In this document: positions 33,836-42,612 of the stretch, piece after piece | How the letters are laid out: each line of letters opens with the position of its first letter | Numbering within the stretch: the first letter of the stretch is position 1 | Origin: Pedobacter chitinilyticus | Lineage (GTDB): Bacteria > Bacteroidota > Bacteroidia > Sphingobacteriales > Sphingobacteriaceae | Direction: 5' to 3' | Assembly: GCF_003313385.1 (NCBI RefSeq) | Contig: NZ_QMHN01000004.1 | Span: 64,531-128,530 of the forward strand | Length of the DNA stretch: 64,000 bases | Notes under the pieces: generated by a model | Seen by the model: only the letters and a program-made list of their open reading frames with translations | Databases searched by the model: none | What the model was told of the DNA's origin: nothing | Made by a program: the position numbers and the translations under genes

Positions 33836-35386
33836 ATGAGTATCAGTTGGGGATATTCTCCCAAAGTTGAAAAGTTTATTCCCTTATCTGATTTTCCTTC
33901 AGACAAGTATTTAATTATTGTTAGGCAGGCTTTCGAAAACTTAGGCTGGAAGTTGAGCCATGTCTCCGAATCAGGCATTATTGCTTACACGCCACTTTCA
34001 TTTCAATCTTACAGTGAAGAAGTAACGGTACGCATTCACGGAAACTTTGCTGTAGTAAAGAGCGAATGTGTGGGCATGCAATTGCTTTTTAACGACTACG
34101 GAAAGAACGAAGCCAATTTAGAAAAGCTTTTTCACGAATTTGAGTATGTACAATATCATTTGAGCGATCAATGGGAGGAGCAGGTGCGTGCTTTTCATGA
34201 ATTTGCGGAAAAGCAAGATGACCACTATTTTGAAAAAGCACCCTTGGCGGTAAAGGATAAGATGAAGAATGTCTTTTATCTGTTTGCTCCTAGAAAAGGT
34301 TACATCGCTGCGCCAATTCTACTGGGATTGAATATACTTTGTTTCTTCGCTTGGATTGGCCTACTGATTGCCACACCCATGTTTTTGGTTGCTAGACAAG
34401 TACCCCCTGAAGAAATTACCAGGCTCTTTACGGAGCTTAATGTAATGGGCTCACTCAATAGAAAGCTAGTGCTAGAAGGAGATTACTGGCGCTTACTTAG
34501 TTACCAGTTTTTACATGGTTCCTTTAGGCATCTTTTCTTCAATATGTATGCGTTTGTTTATTTGGGGCTCATGTTGGAAAACAAAATTGGGTGGAAAAAA
34601 TTTCTATTGATCTACGTGCTAAGCGGAATTTGCGCAGGTTTAACCAGTATTGCCTACCACGAGAATATTTATACCGTAGGTGCTTCGGGAGCAATTATGG
34701 GGCTTTTCGGTGCCATGCTGGCTTTGTTGCTAAACAAATTTTTTGAAAGCAACGCCAACAAAGCATTACTAGTAAGTACTGTTTTTGTACTGGGCATCAT
34801 GTTAATCAACGGCAGTTTGAGCGCAAGGGTTGATAATGCCTGCCATTTGGGTGGTCTAATTTCTGGCTTTGTTATTACTTATCTATTGGTTTTCGACCAT
34901 CGATGGAGCGTCAATAGGGTTTATCCTGCAATAAAATACGCTTCGGTGGTTGTGCTGTTCGGTGTGTTTAGTTATGTTATTTTCGCTTTCACTACCGTTT
35001 ATCAACATGAGGAATTTTTTAAGCTAAAAAAGCAATTTGACATCAATGCGTTTATTTTTAATCGAGTGCTTTGGATGAAGGCCGACTACGCTAAGGACCA
35101 AAAAATTCAGCATGTTTATTCCTTTGGCATTAGACCAAGCAAAGCAAATTTGGCAGTGGTAGAAAAAATGGGTAAGCTAAAGCTCAATGATCACCTTACG
35201 CTAGATAGAAAACTGAGAACAGCAATTGCCAAGGAAACCTATGAAGCCGCTGAGCTTTTGATGAAAGATGTTAAAAGCGATCATCAATACAGAAAACAGG
35301 TGTCTGAGAAGATTACCAACCTCATGAAAATGCAGGCTAAGTTTAGGGACAGTTTGGGGCGTATCTCATCACCGTTACCTCAATAA
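33836..35386 (+). CDS. Rhomboid family intramembrane serine protease, long form
   Basis: A 516-residue protein. The six-helix rhomboid core is at about residues 155-390. The catalytic serine is Ser284 in GASGAIMGLFG and the histidine is His337 in NACHLGGLISG; the L1 loop motif HGSFRHLFFNMYAF is intact. A soluble N-terminal domain of about 150 residues and a C-terminal soluble domain of about 120 residues flank it, both rare in short bacterial rhomboids. The 3' end overlaps the convergent fucosidase gene by 12 bases. Substrates are unknown. Confidence 0.92.
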   Translation: MSISWGYSPKVEKFIPLSDFPSDKYLIIVRQAFENLGWKLSHVSESGIIAYTPLSFQSYSEEVTVRIHGNFAVVKSECVGMQLLFNDYGKNEANLEKLFHEFEYVQYHLSDQWEEQVRAFHEFAEKQDDHYFEKAPLAVKDKMKNVFYLFAPRKGYIAAPILLGLNILCFFAWIGLLIATPMFLVARQVPPEEITRLFTELNVMGSLNRKLVLEGDYWRLLSYQFLHGSFRHLFFNMYAFVYLGLMLENKIGWKKFLLIYVLSGICAGLTSIAYHENIYTVGASGAIMGLFGAMLALLLNKFFESNANKALLVSTVFVLGIMLINGSLSARVDNACHLGGLISGFVITYLLVFDHRWSVNRVYPAIKYASVVVLFGVFSYVIFAFTTVYQHEEFFKLKKQFDINAFIFNRVLWMKADYAKDQKIQHVYSFGIRPSKANLAVVEKMGKLKLNDHLTLDRKLRTAIAKETYEAAELLMKDVKSDHQYRKQVSEKITNLMKMQAKFRDSLGRISSPLPQ

Positions 35387-36832
35387 AAAGAGACCTATTT
35401 CGCTCAGCGTAATTGCTACGGGACACTTGGTGATATTTATCCTTATCGACTGCGTAGAGATTAGTTGCTCCAATTTAATTAAACGTTTGGCTCCAATGCT
35501 TTCTCCTTTTGCTATTTGTTGCCATTTGCCCTCTATTAAGGCTTCAATATTGTATTGCTCAATCCTTTGGCCCAGTGGAATATATTCTTGAAGGCTAATA
35601 ATGTCAAAAGTGATGGGGATTTTAAAGTTCAGGGAAATAGTTGCGTTTTTTACACCGTCGGCTGTTGCCCAGTAGGTGCTTTTATGATTATCCTTTAGAT
35701 AGCTAGTTTTAAATTGTGAACCTCTAGTATTACTGGCTACTATTGTTGCTCGGGAAGCTAAATTATTTGAAAAAGTTTTGGCGAGTGTACTTCCAAATTT
35801 ATTCAAGGCATTTACATCATCTTCATGCAAAAGCCCTCTTTTGTCGGGGGCAAGACCTAAATCTAATCCAGCACCTCTTCCAACACTTTTTATATACAGG
35901 TCAAACAGCTGTTCGGGTGTTTTAGGCTTTTCGTTGGGGTGATAGAACCAGCCTTTTCTTAAAGGCACATCACATTCTGCAGGCATCCAAAACTTTCCAT
36001 TTCTAATTCCACTTGGGCTTTCAGGATAGTTGGCTTGGCCTGGTACTGCAACATTTTTTCCTTGTGGCGGCATAGGTGTAAAAGTGGCCCAACTCGTTTC
36101 CGCAGCTGTTCCGTTTTCGTTACCCACCCAACGTACATCAAGACCAACATCACTAAAAATATTTGCTGTAGGCTGTAGTTTTCTTGTGATTTTCCAAGTA
36201 TTATTCCAGTCGTAGTAGGTGGTATTATCAATAGAACGTTTTTCCCTTGCACCTCCATAATAGCCATCGCCGCCATTAGCACCGTCATGCCAGCTCATAA
36301 AAAGCGGTCCATAGTTAGTATAAAGTTCTCTTAATTGCTCCTGATAAATAGCGAGATACTTTTCTGTTCCGTAATATGGATTGTTTCTGTCCCAAGGCGA
36401 ACAATAAACCCCAAATTTAAGCCCATGTTTTCTGGCTGCGGTTTCAAACTCCTTCACTACATCGGCTTTGCCATTTTTATAAGGGCTTTTAGAAATGTTA
36501 TAAGGAGTGGTTTTTGTTGGCCACAAAGCAAAACCATCGTGGTGCTTTGCCACTAAAATAATGGCTCTCAATCCACCCGCTTTTGCCGCTAAAACAATCT
36601 GCTCTGCATTAAATGATGTTGGATTGAACATTTCGGGATCGGCGTCGCCATATCCCCATTCTTTGTCCTCAAAAGTAGTGGGAGTAAAGTGTATCAAGCC
36701 ATAAAGTTCAACATTGTGCCATGCCAATTGTCGTTTAGAAGGGATTGCACCATAGGGCTTAGGTGGAGTATTTTGTGCAAATAAGGTAGTGCACAATATC
36801 AAATTCAGGTAGATGATTGTAAATAATTTCAT
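35375..36832 (-). CDS. Alpha-L-fucosidase, glycoside hydrolase family 29
   Basis: A 485-residue secreted enzyme with a signal peptide ending at LFAQ. The catalytic TIM barrel shows LIHFTPTTFEDKEWGYGD, LVAKHHDGFALWPTKTT and the nucleophile aspartate in FMSWHDGANGGDG (about residues 180-192). A C-terminal F5/8-type (discoidin-like) carbohydrate-binding domain covers about residues 360-485. It should release terminal alpha-L-fucose from glycans outside the cytoplasm. It is a single-gene unit, not linked to a SusC/D pair here. Confidence 0.93.
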   Translation of the reverse strand: MKLFTIIYLNLILCTTLFAQNTPPKPYGAIPSKRQLAWHNVELYGLIHFTPTTFEDKEWGYGDADPEMFNPTSFNAEQIVLAAKAGGLRAIILVAKHHDGFALWPTKTTPYNISKSPYKNGKADVVKEFETAARKHGLKFGVYCSPWDRNNPYYGTEKYLAIYQEQLRELYTNYGPLFMSWHDGANGGDGYYGGAREKRSIDNTTYYDWNNTWKITRKLQPTANIFSDVGLDVRWVGNENGTAAETSWATFTPMPPQGKNVAVPGQANYPESPSGIRNGKFWMPAECDVPLRKGWFYHPNEKPKTPEQLFDLYIKSVGRGAGLDLGLAPDKRGLLHEDDVNALNKFGSTLAKTFSNNLASRATIVASNTRGSQFKTSYLKDNHKSTYWATADGVKNATISLNFKIPITFDIISLQEYIPLGQRIEQYNIEALIEGKWQQIAKGESIGAKRLIKLEQLISTQSIRINITKCPVAITLSEIGLFLLR

Positions 36833-37036
36833 AGTAGGTTTTGGTTAGGTAAAGTTATAGGCACGGCAAGTAAAGCGGAGAAACGGCAGCGTATGTGATT
36901 CCTAAGGTAGCGATAAGAATGAAATTTAACAACAAAATTCCTTTTCAAACATCTTGAGCATTAGGGTAGTGTGGCCTGACCCCAAAAGTATCCATACATT
37001 GTTTATTAGAAATAGAAGCGTAGGATGGTTACTTAA
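36833..37036. other. Intergenic region between fucosidase and glycosyltransferase genes
   Basis: About 200 bases without a coding signal. TAACTTTA on the minus strand near 36860 is one base short of a -7 consensus and could serve the fucosidase gene. Nothing else convincing was seen. Confidence 0.4.
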
Positions 37037-37939
37037 TTATTTACGTAATTTTTCGTTGAGGTAACGTTTGATTCGAGTCCATAGACTACCTTTTCTGCTG
37101 GCTAGAAAGCTTTTGATTGCCACATAAGCATTTTTGTCCTCCACAATTTGCTTTGGGAAAACGGTAATGGGTTTTGGATTGATAATGACGTTGTAAATAT
37201 CGTTAATGCCAGAGTGTACGCCTGTGCCATCATGACCAATATTGTTCACTAAGGATTGAGATGGATTTAGGGTTAAACCTCCCTTTAGGAAGATGGAGGC
37301 ATACCAACGAATGGCCCAGGAGTTGTTTCTGCCACGTTTAAAATCCTGCATCTGTTTCCAGAAATTCATAGTGCCTTCAATCGAAAACTCATGGATTTTG
37401 CGGGCATTAAATTGCTTTAGTAATGTATCGATATTGGGTTCGAAATGTTGCCAAGCCCTTTGCCACGTTGCCCAGCCCCAACTGGTAGCCGCTCTATAAA
37501 AGAAACTCTCAGGTAAGTTTTCTTCTTTTAAGTGGTACATGTAAGCCCCAATGTGCATCACTTTTTCTTCATTTCTGTAAATATTGAGGGCCTCGTTAAA
37601 ATAAGTTAAGGTATGCGGAGAGGAAACCAAATCATCTTCAAAAACAATAACCTGTCCGTAGCTTTGGTTCAATTGGCTAACTCCTTCTATGACCGAATTT
37701 GCTAAGCCTTTGTTTACCTTGCTTTCGATAATTTTTACAGATTTAAAACCTTCTACGGTTTTGATGAAGCTTCTTACTTCATTTACTTTTTCCTCATCGT
37801 TTGAAGTTTTTGGCCCGTCAGAAAAAATATATAAACGACTGTCGGCCGCAAGCAGATTTTGCTGTAAGAATTTAACGGTACGCTCTGTATGCTGCGGACG
37901 GTTGTAAACAAATAGAGCTATTGGCGCCAGATTTTGCAT
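37037..37939 (-). CDS. Glycosyltransferase, GT-A fold
   Basis: A 300-residue enzyme. The N-terminus PIALFVYNRPQHTERTVKFL matches the nucleotide-sugar-binding start, and VIVFEDDLVSSPHTL (about 94-108) carries the acidic metal-binding residues. The pattern SWGWATWQRAW is typical of bacterial proteins related to the GNT-I-like and family 2 transferases. The C-terminus is basic. It lies 41 bases downstream of a methyltransferase gene and close to the flippase, suggesting a shared surface-glycan pathway. Confidence 0.87.
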   Translation of the reverse strand: MQNLAPIALFVYNRPQHTERTVKFLQQNLLAADSRLYIFSDGPKTSNDEEKVNEVRSFIKTVEGFKSVKIIESKVNKGLANSVIEGVSQLNQSYGQVIVFEDDLVSSPHTLTYFNEALNIYRNEEKVMHIGAYMYHLKEENLPESFFYRAATSWGWATWQRAWQHFEPNIDTLLKQFNARKIHEFSIEGTMNFWKQMQDFKRGRNNSWAIRWYASIFLKGGLTLNPSQSLVNNIGHDGTGVHSGINDIYNVIINPKPITVFPKQIVEDKNAYVAIKSFLASRKGSLWTRIKRYLNEKLRK

Positions 37940-37980
37940 AAATCAAATTAATTCTAAAAAAATACCTGAATGCTTAACGG

Positions 37981-38628
37981 CTAGATGTCCAAACAGTTTT
38001 TTGGTTTGTAAAAAACAGAGGTTGCTTTGTTATAAAAAAGTCCAGGAGAAATACCAGAGAAAGAGAGTTCTTTAAAGCCTTCTGCCTTCAAAAAGGTTCT
38101 AGCTTCTTCGTAAACCTCACGTTCCGAATCGTCTAAAACCAATACACCACTTTCAGTTAGTGCACTAATACTGTGTTTGCAACAGTTTACCCGGTCTCTT
38201 CCATCCACAATAATCACGTCAAATTTTTCACCTAGTAGTTTGGCTTTTTGGCTATATTCTCCATTCGGTTCAAGCTTGGTGAAAATCATTTCGGCATTTG
38301 GGGCTTTTTGGTTCACAATCTTCTTGTACCAAGCTTCATCATGCTCTACTGAAACTACTCGTTTTACATGCTTGGCATAAAAAAGGGTAGAATTGCCCGA
38401 GCCATATTCAAATACAGATAAGTTTTTGTTCAATCTGTATTTGATAAAATCGATGAACGAATAAGTTACCCAAGGAATAGGTTGATTGTGCGCATCTACT
38501 GCTTGGCGGTTATCAAAAGCTGTAAACCATCCAATACTAGCCAAATAGCCTTTATGGCCATACGATAAAAGGGCAGACAAACGCTTTGGTTTGGATAGAA
38601 GTGTTGCTAGTGCTTGTAGTTTGTTCAA
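37981..38628 (-). CDS. SAM-dependent methyltransferase-like protein
   Basis: A 215-residue protein with a Rossmann methyltransferase pattern: VFEYGSGNSTLFYAKHVKRVVSVEHD (motifs I and II, about residues 76-101), FDVIIVDGRDRVNC (motif IV, about 140-153) and SGVLVLDDSER. It resembles the FkbM-like and glycan O-methyltransferase groups. The ATG overlaps the flippase stop by 4 bases (ATGA), so the two are co-translated. A role in modifying the exported glycan is plausible from context only. Confidence 0.82.
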   Translation of the reverse strand: MNKLQALATLLSKPKRLSALLSYGHKGYLASIGWFTAFDNRQAVDAHNQPIPWVTYSFIDFIKYRLNKNLSVFEYGSGNSTLFYAKHVKRVVSVEHDEAWYKKIVNQKAPNAEMIFTKLEPNGEYSQKAKLLGEKFDVIIVDGRDRVNCCKHSISALTESGVLVLDDSEREVYEEARTFLKAEGFKELSFSGISPGLFYNKATSVFYKPKNCLDI

Positions 38629-39956
38629 CGTTTAAAAATTTTTTGAAATAAAGAAACCAAAAATAATGATTTTAACATCATTAAACCTTGTCGGTGTGTT
38701 TTTGGGATCACAAGGATAAAGAAAGTTGCGACAAAATAGGCCGCAAGTGTAGCCATTGCTGCACCCATAATTCCAAATTTGGGAATTAGATAGATATTTA
38801 GTGCAATATTTACGGCAGCTCCAACGGCAGTTCTGATTAAAGAAATTTTAGTATAGCCTTCTGCAATAAGATATTGGCCACTTGCAGAGCCCAGAAATAC
38901 GAAAATTCCTGCCCATACATGTACGGAAAGTACATGTGCGCCAGTCCAAAATTCTTCTTTATAAATGATCCTATAAGCCAAAGGCGATATCAAGGTGGTG
39001 ACTATAGCGATACTTAAGCTCATCCAAACCATTAGATCATACATATTTTGTAACCTCTTTTGGTACCTTTCTGGATCATCACGTTTGGCATTCATAATCG
39101 CTGGAAAAACCGATGTAACAATGGCCACTGGGATAAAATACCAACTCTCGCTTAGCTGAACAACAGTGGAGTATATGCCTAACTGTCCTGAGCCTAAATA
39201 ATTATCTACCATGAGTTGGTCTATTTTCATGTATAATGAAACAAGAATAGCAGAAAATGCTAAAGGCCAAGCGTTAGAAAGTAGATGTTTGGCAATATTT
39301 TTTTTGTATTTCCATTTGAACAAACTACCAGCCTTTTTGTGGTAAAAATAGAAATAGCCAAAAGCTAAAATGACGGTATCGAAGAATATAGCCCAAATGA
39401 ACCAAATCAGTTCTGCATGATTCAAAATCAATAGCAATTTGATTAATGCAGAAATAATATTTCCAAATACTTGTGTAAACGTTACATATTTGGCCTGTAC
39501 TGTAGCTTGGAAATAACTATCGGTAATATAAAAAGCTTGTGTGATGCCACTTAGTCCAATGATCAAAATATAGCTTAATGGCGTTTGTGTAGGCGTAAAA
39601 AAGTTTTGGTTAACGAGATAGCCAATATAGATCAACGGCATTGCTAATAGACCGCCAACTAATTTTAAACTTAATGCGGTTCCTAAAAGTTCATTCTTTT
39701 TTTCGGGATGTTTTAAAAGTTCTCTCGTTGTAAAGCCGTCTAGGCCTAAGGCCGCCGCCGCTATGAAAAAAGCGATGAATGCTTGAGGATAATTTAATAA
39801 GCCATTTTGATCTTTGCCCAAGTAATTGGCAATAGCAAATCCAACTAAAACTTTGATCAACAAGCTACCAACACGAGCAAGTATTAGCCAGCCTGTATTC
39901 TTAAAATACTTGTGTAGGGCATCTTGGTCAAAACCTTTAATGTGGGGCAGCTTCAT
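38625..39956 (-). CDS. Polysaccharide flippase, Wzx/MATE-like
   Basis: A 443-residue integral membrane protein with about 12 to 14 hydrophobic helices. It has the family opening NTGWLILARVGSLLIKVLVG (about residues 16-35) and GLDGFTTRELLKHPEKKNELL. Such proteins flip undecaprenyl-linked sugar units across the inner membrane. It begins the minus-strand flippase, methyltransferase, glycosyltransferase run. A -7 promoter element lies 14 bases ahead of the ATG, overlapping the end of the DinB gene. Confidence 0.9.
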   Translation of the reverse strand: MKLPHIKGFDQDALHKYFKNTGWLILARVGSLLIKVLVGFAIANYLGKDQNGLLNYPQAFIAFFIAAAALGLDGFTTRELLKHPEKKNELLGTALSLKLVGGLLAMPLIYIGYLVNQNFFTPTQTPLSYILIIGLSGITQAFYITDSYFQATVQAKYVTFTQVFGNIISALIKLLLILNHAELIWFIWAIFFDTVILAFGYFYFYHKKAGSLFKWKYKKNIAKHLLSNAWPLAFSAILVSLYMKIDQLMVDNYLGSGQLGIYSTVVQLSESWYFIPVAIVTSVFPAIMNAKRDDPERYQKRLQNMYDLMVWMSLSIAIVTTLISPLAYRIIYKEEFWTGAHVLSVHVWAGIFVFLGSASGQYLIAEGYTKISLIRTAVGAAVNIALNIYLIPKFGIMGAAMATLAAYFVATFFILVIPKTHRQGLMMLKSLFLVSLFQKIFKR

Positions 39957-39969
39957 TGGCTCAAAGATG

Positions 39970-39977
39970 CAAAATTA
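39970..39977 (-). promoter_or_regulatory. -7 promoter element for the flippase gene
   Basis: TAATTTTG on the minus strand matches TAnnTTTG. It overlaps the stop codon of the DinB gene (39975-39977) and leaves a leader of roughly 8 bases. The -33 is weak. Confidence 0.45.
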
Positions 39978-40499
39978 GCTTTGTTGCTTAAAACTATTTT
40001 CGATACGTTTCAATTGTGCTAGATGATGCTTAAGGTGTATCTCAATAAATCGTAGCCAGTGTTTGGCATTTAGATAACCTATTACTGGATGTTTAGCCTT
40101 AATTTTTGGATCAGCATTCTTGATTTTTGGATAGGCTAAGGCGAGCTGTAGCTCAAAATCGGTGATGAACTGCTGTGCCGCTGCGGGACTTATTTTCTTT
40201 ACCCTCTCGGCCATTTTAGGAGGCGCTTTATATTTCCTGCCTGGTGGAAGCATCCCTAGCCATAAAATGAACTTTACCGCCAGGGCAGTAGGTTTTACTT
40301 GACCATCTCCTTTAATACAGTTGTTCATCGCTAATAACGATAGCAAGCTCGAGTCGAAAATATGCGAATAAACCTCGCTATAGCTCCAGCCACTAATGGG
40401 CGGCTCTTGCTGAAAATCAGCTGGGCCTAAGTGGTGGAGCATTTGTTGATAGGCATCAACGGTTTTCAAGATAGATTGATATACTTTTTCGACTTTCAT
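39975..40499 (-). CDS. DinB family protein
   Basis: A 174-residue four-helix protein of the DinB/YfiT type. The metal-binding histidines are spread as expected: SEVYSHIFDSSLL (about residues 42-54) and the C-terminal RFIEIHLKHHLAQLKRIE. Relatives are thiol-transferases or damage-induced proteins with nickel or zinc. The substrate is unknown. It follows the DUF4476 gene after a 15-base gap, on the same strand. Confidence 0.87.
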   Translation of the reverse strand: MKVEKVYQSILKTVDAYQQMLHHLGPADFQQEPPISGWSYSEVYSHIFDSSLLSLLAMNNCIKGDGQVKPTALAVKFILWLGMLPPGRKYKAPPKMAERVKKISPAAAQQFITDFELQLALAYPKIKNADPKIKAKHPVIGYLNAKHWLRFIEIHLKHHLAQLKRIENSFKQQS

Positions 40500-40514
40500 G
40501 TCATTAATTCGATG

Positions 40515-41507
40515 CTATTTTTGCTTGCTAATGAAATCTAATAATGCCTGTTTATTACTTTGAAATTTAAATTTATCAGCAAGGGTATAATAATTCTCTT
40601 TATCAAAGGTAATCCTGAATGCCCATTTGGCAAAATCCAAGCCTTTGTCTTCAAAACTATAGCAAGCAATCAGTTCTTTCACCTGTTCGCTGGTAAGTTT
40701 TATATTTATTAACGCAACTTTAGCCAATTCAGTTTTATTGTCGTCAAAAGCTTCACTTTTAAATCGTTTGTAAAAGGCCGCAAAATCGTTTGCAGACATT
40801 GGCCTGTTTCTAACCTGTTCTGTTTTTTGTGCTTCTAAAAACTTCATAAATTCATCCTTGGTGCTCATAAAAGTAAAGGAGTCCTTCAGTAAATAAAATT
40901 GATGCGGGTCTACGACATATTGAAACTCCTGCTTGGCGAGGAGTAGTTTACTTTCATCCTTAAAAAACAGCGGTAATAGTTGACCAATTTGCTTGGTACT
41001 AAGGGCCGCATAATTAGAATAAGCGGTAATCACTTTCAGCTTTTGGTCATCAAAAGCTTCTTGTTTTACACGGACAACTAGGGCGTCGAAATCATTGCTA
41101 TATTGCGGCTGACCTGGTCTGTTTGGCGAAACAACAGCGTCTACATATTCATCAAAGTCATCCAAAGCATAAACGTTGTTGATGTAAATGTTGAGTTCTT
41201 TTAGGAGGGTTAAGCCACTTCTTCTCGAAAAATTGAAAACAAGCCTTTTGTTGGGAATGACATTAATTTCTCTCGAAAAAACTTTTTCCGAGCCTGCAAG
41301 AATCGTAAGTATAGGTCGGGTATTATAAACGTCGTAAAATCGAAATCTTCCAGTGGCGGAACTGATTAATTCATCGTCTAGATAAACTTTGAAATGGCCA
41401 CGTTCTGCCACTTGTACAAAAACTTCGGCTTTGCCACGGGTTCTTTGTGCAAAGGCAAGGCTAATGGACAGTAAAGCCATTAAACCTAGTAGGATTAACT
41501 TCTTCAT
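40515..41507 (-). CDS. DUF4476 domain protein, exported
   Basis: A 330-residue secreted protein with a signal peptide ending at LAFAQ. After an N-terminal beta-rich part (about 25-100; FKVYLDDELISSATGRFRFYDV) come two or three copies of a helical repeat of DUF4476 type. Each copy carries a phrase like VKQEAFDDQKLKVITAYSNY or FKSEAFDDNKTELAKVAL followed by LSTKQIGQLLPLF or LTSEQVKELIACYSF. The domain is common in Bacteroidota and of unknown role. The gene lies 62 bases downstream of a HAD hydrolase gene. Confidence 0.85.
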   Translation of the reverse strand: MKKLILLGLMALLSISLAFAQRTRGKAEVFVQVAERGHFKVYLDDELISSATGRFRFYDVYNTRPILTILAGSEKVFSREINVIPNKRLVFNFSRRSGLTLLKELNIYINNVYALDDFDEYVDAVVSPNRPGQPQYSNDFDALVVRVKQEAFDDQKLKVITAYSNYAALSTKQIGQLLPLFFKDESKLLLAKQEFQYVVDPHQFYLLKDSFTFMSTKDEFMKFLEAQKTEQVRNRPMSANDFAAFYKRFKSEAFDDNKTELAKVALINIKLTSEQVKELIACYSFEDKGLDFAKWAFRITFDKENYYTLADKFKFQSNKQALLDFISKQK

Positions 41508-41569
41508 ATGAATTCATTTGTGTGTGGTTTGGTCAAAGCCAAAATCAATCCAATATCTGTTAAGGAAAG

Positions 41570-42259
41570 TTAAAAATGGTCAAGCAGTTCTTCCAAATGA
41601 TGAATTTGCTGGGCTACATCGCTGGGTTTAGTAGCTTTAAGAGGGTTAAAGAAAATGGCTTTCATGCCAAAATTTTGTGCACCATAAATGTCAGCTTCAA
41701 GGCTATCGCCAATCATGATGCTTTCGTGTTTGCTAGCCTGCGCTAAATTTAAGGCATATTCAAAGATGGCTTGGTCTGGTTTATTGACTCCTACATCTTC
41801 AGAAATCACCACATTTTTAAAATAGGGATTGAGGTTGGATACTTTCATTTTGGTAAGTACCGCTTCTTTAAACCCATTGGAAATGATGTGTAAAGGATAT
41901 TTCTGTTGCAAATAACTGAGCACCTTTTCTGCACTTTCAAAAAGATTGGTTTTGGTGGGGCCTATGCTTACATAATCTTTCTCAAAATTTTCAGGAACAA
42001 GCTCTGGACTTAAACCAAGGTCTATAAATGTTTTTCTGAAACGTTCCTCTCGCAGCGCTTGCTTACTGATTTTACCTACATGGTATTGTGCCCAAAGCTG
42101 ATGATTGTTTACGGTATAAGTGCTGATAAATTGCTCTGCAGAGTTGATTCCAAGTTCTTTGAGCTTATAAGCTTCGTACAGTTCCAACAAAGTTTCATGG
42201 GCATTGCGGTCAAAATCCCAAATGGTATGGTCAAGGTCGAAGAAAATGTGCTTAATCAT
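41570..42259 (-). CDS. HAD-superfamily hydrolase, YjjG type
   Basis: A 229-residue phosphatase. The catalytic motif I is FFDLDHTIWDF (Asp8 and Asp10), motif II is HIISNGF and motif III/IV is MIGDSLEADIYGAQNFGM. The C1 cap and sequence resemble YjjG nucleotidases acting on nucleoside monophosphates. The frame extends to 42289, but a -7 promoter element lies within the extension and the ATG at 42259 gives a normal N-terminus. Neighbours upstream are a small phosphatase and upp, which fits nucleotide handling. Confidence 0.9.
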   Translation of the reverse strand: MIKHIFFDLDHTIWDFDRNAHETLLELYEAYKLKELGINSAEQFISTYTVNNHQLWAQYHVGKISKQALREERFRKTFIDLGLSPELVPENFEKDYVSIGPTKTNLFESAEKVLSYLQQKYPLHIISNGFKEAVLTKMKVSNLNPYFKNVVISEDVGVNKPDQAIFEYALNLAQASKHESIMIGDSLEADIYGAQNFGMKAIFFNPLKATKPSDVAQQIHHLEELLDHF

Positions 42260-42276
42260 GTATCGAAGTTTAAATG

Positions 42277-42284
42277 CAAAGGTA
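42277..42284 (-). promoter_or_regulatory. -7 promoter element for the HAD gene
   Basis: TACCTTTG on the minus strand matches TAnnTTTG and ends 17 bases before the ATG at 42259. It supports the shorter start for the HAD protein. No good -33 was found. Confidence 0.45.
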
Positions 42285-42288
42285 AGCA

Positions 42289-42603
42289 TTATAAATAAGG
42301 AGCTACCTTGGTTTTAAGCTCATTGATGAGTTCTTCATCCATGTATTGATACTCGTCTTCGATATTTAAAATGACTGTTTTTTGTCTAACGCTATTCCCA
42401 AATTTCTGTTCAATAAGCTGCAGGTGCTTTTTCTCCATGACAAAAATAACCTCGGCCCAATCGACATGCTTTTGATTGATTTTTATTCTGGCGGAAGGCG
42501 ATGTTCCAGCAGACCTGGCAAAGATAGTAGGGTGGTTTTTGTAGATAGCTTCTCCCGTTGGACTTCTCCATTCATTTCTACTGCATACAAAAAGGATATT
42601 CAT
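42289..42603 (-). CDS. Minimal low-molecular-weight tyrosine phosphatase-like protein
   Basis: A 104-residue protein, about two thirds the length of a normal low-molecular-weight phosphatase. The P-loop is intact: VCSRNEWRSPTGE, fitting C-x5-R with the nucleophilic Cys7 and Arg13. The usual C-terminal DP general acid is absent; IEDEYQYMD may replace it. This matches the short predicted-phosphatase group (COG4551 type), whose substrate is unknown. It starts 9 bases after upp on the minus strand. Confidence 0.8.
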   Translation of the reverse strand: MNILFVCSRNEWRSPTGEAIYKNHPTIFARSAGTSPSARIKINQKHVDWAEVIFVMEKKHLQLIEQKFGNSVRQKTVILNIEDEYQYMDEELINELKTKVAPYL

Positions 42604-42612
42604 CGAGCTAAT

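Noticed and set aside
36950..37020. Short motif near GGCCTGACCCC that resembles a mobile-element remnant
   Set aside because: No inverted ends, duplication or transposase fragment could be found; too short to call.
42289..42603. Arsenate reductase of the phosphatase type
   Set aside because: The redox cysteines needed in the C-terminal part are absent and no arsenic genes are nearby.
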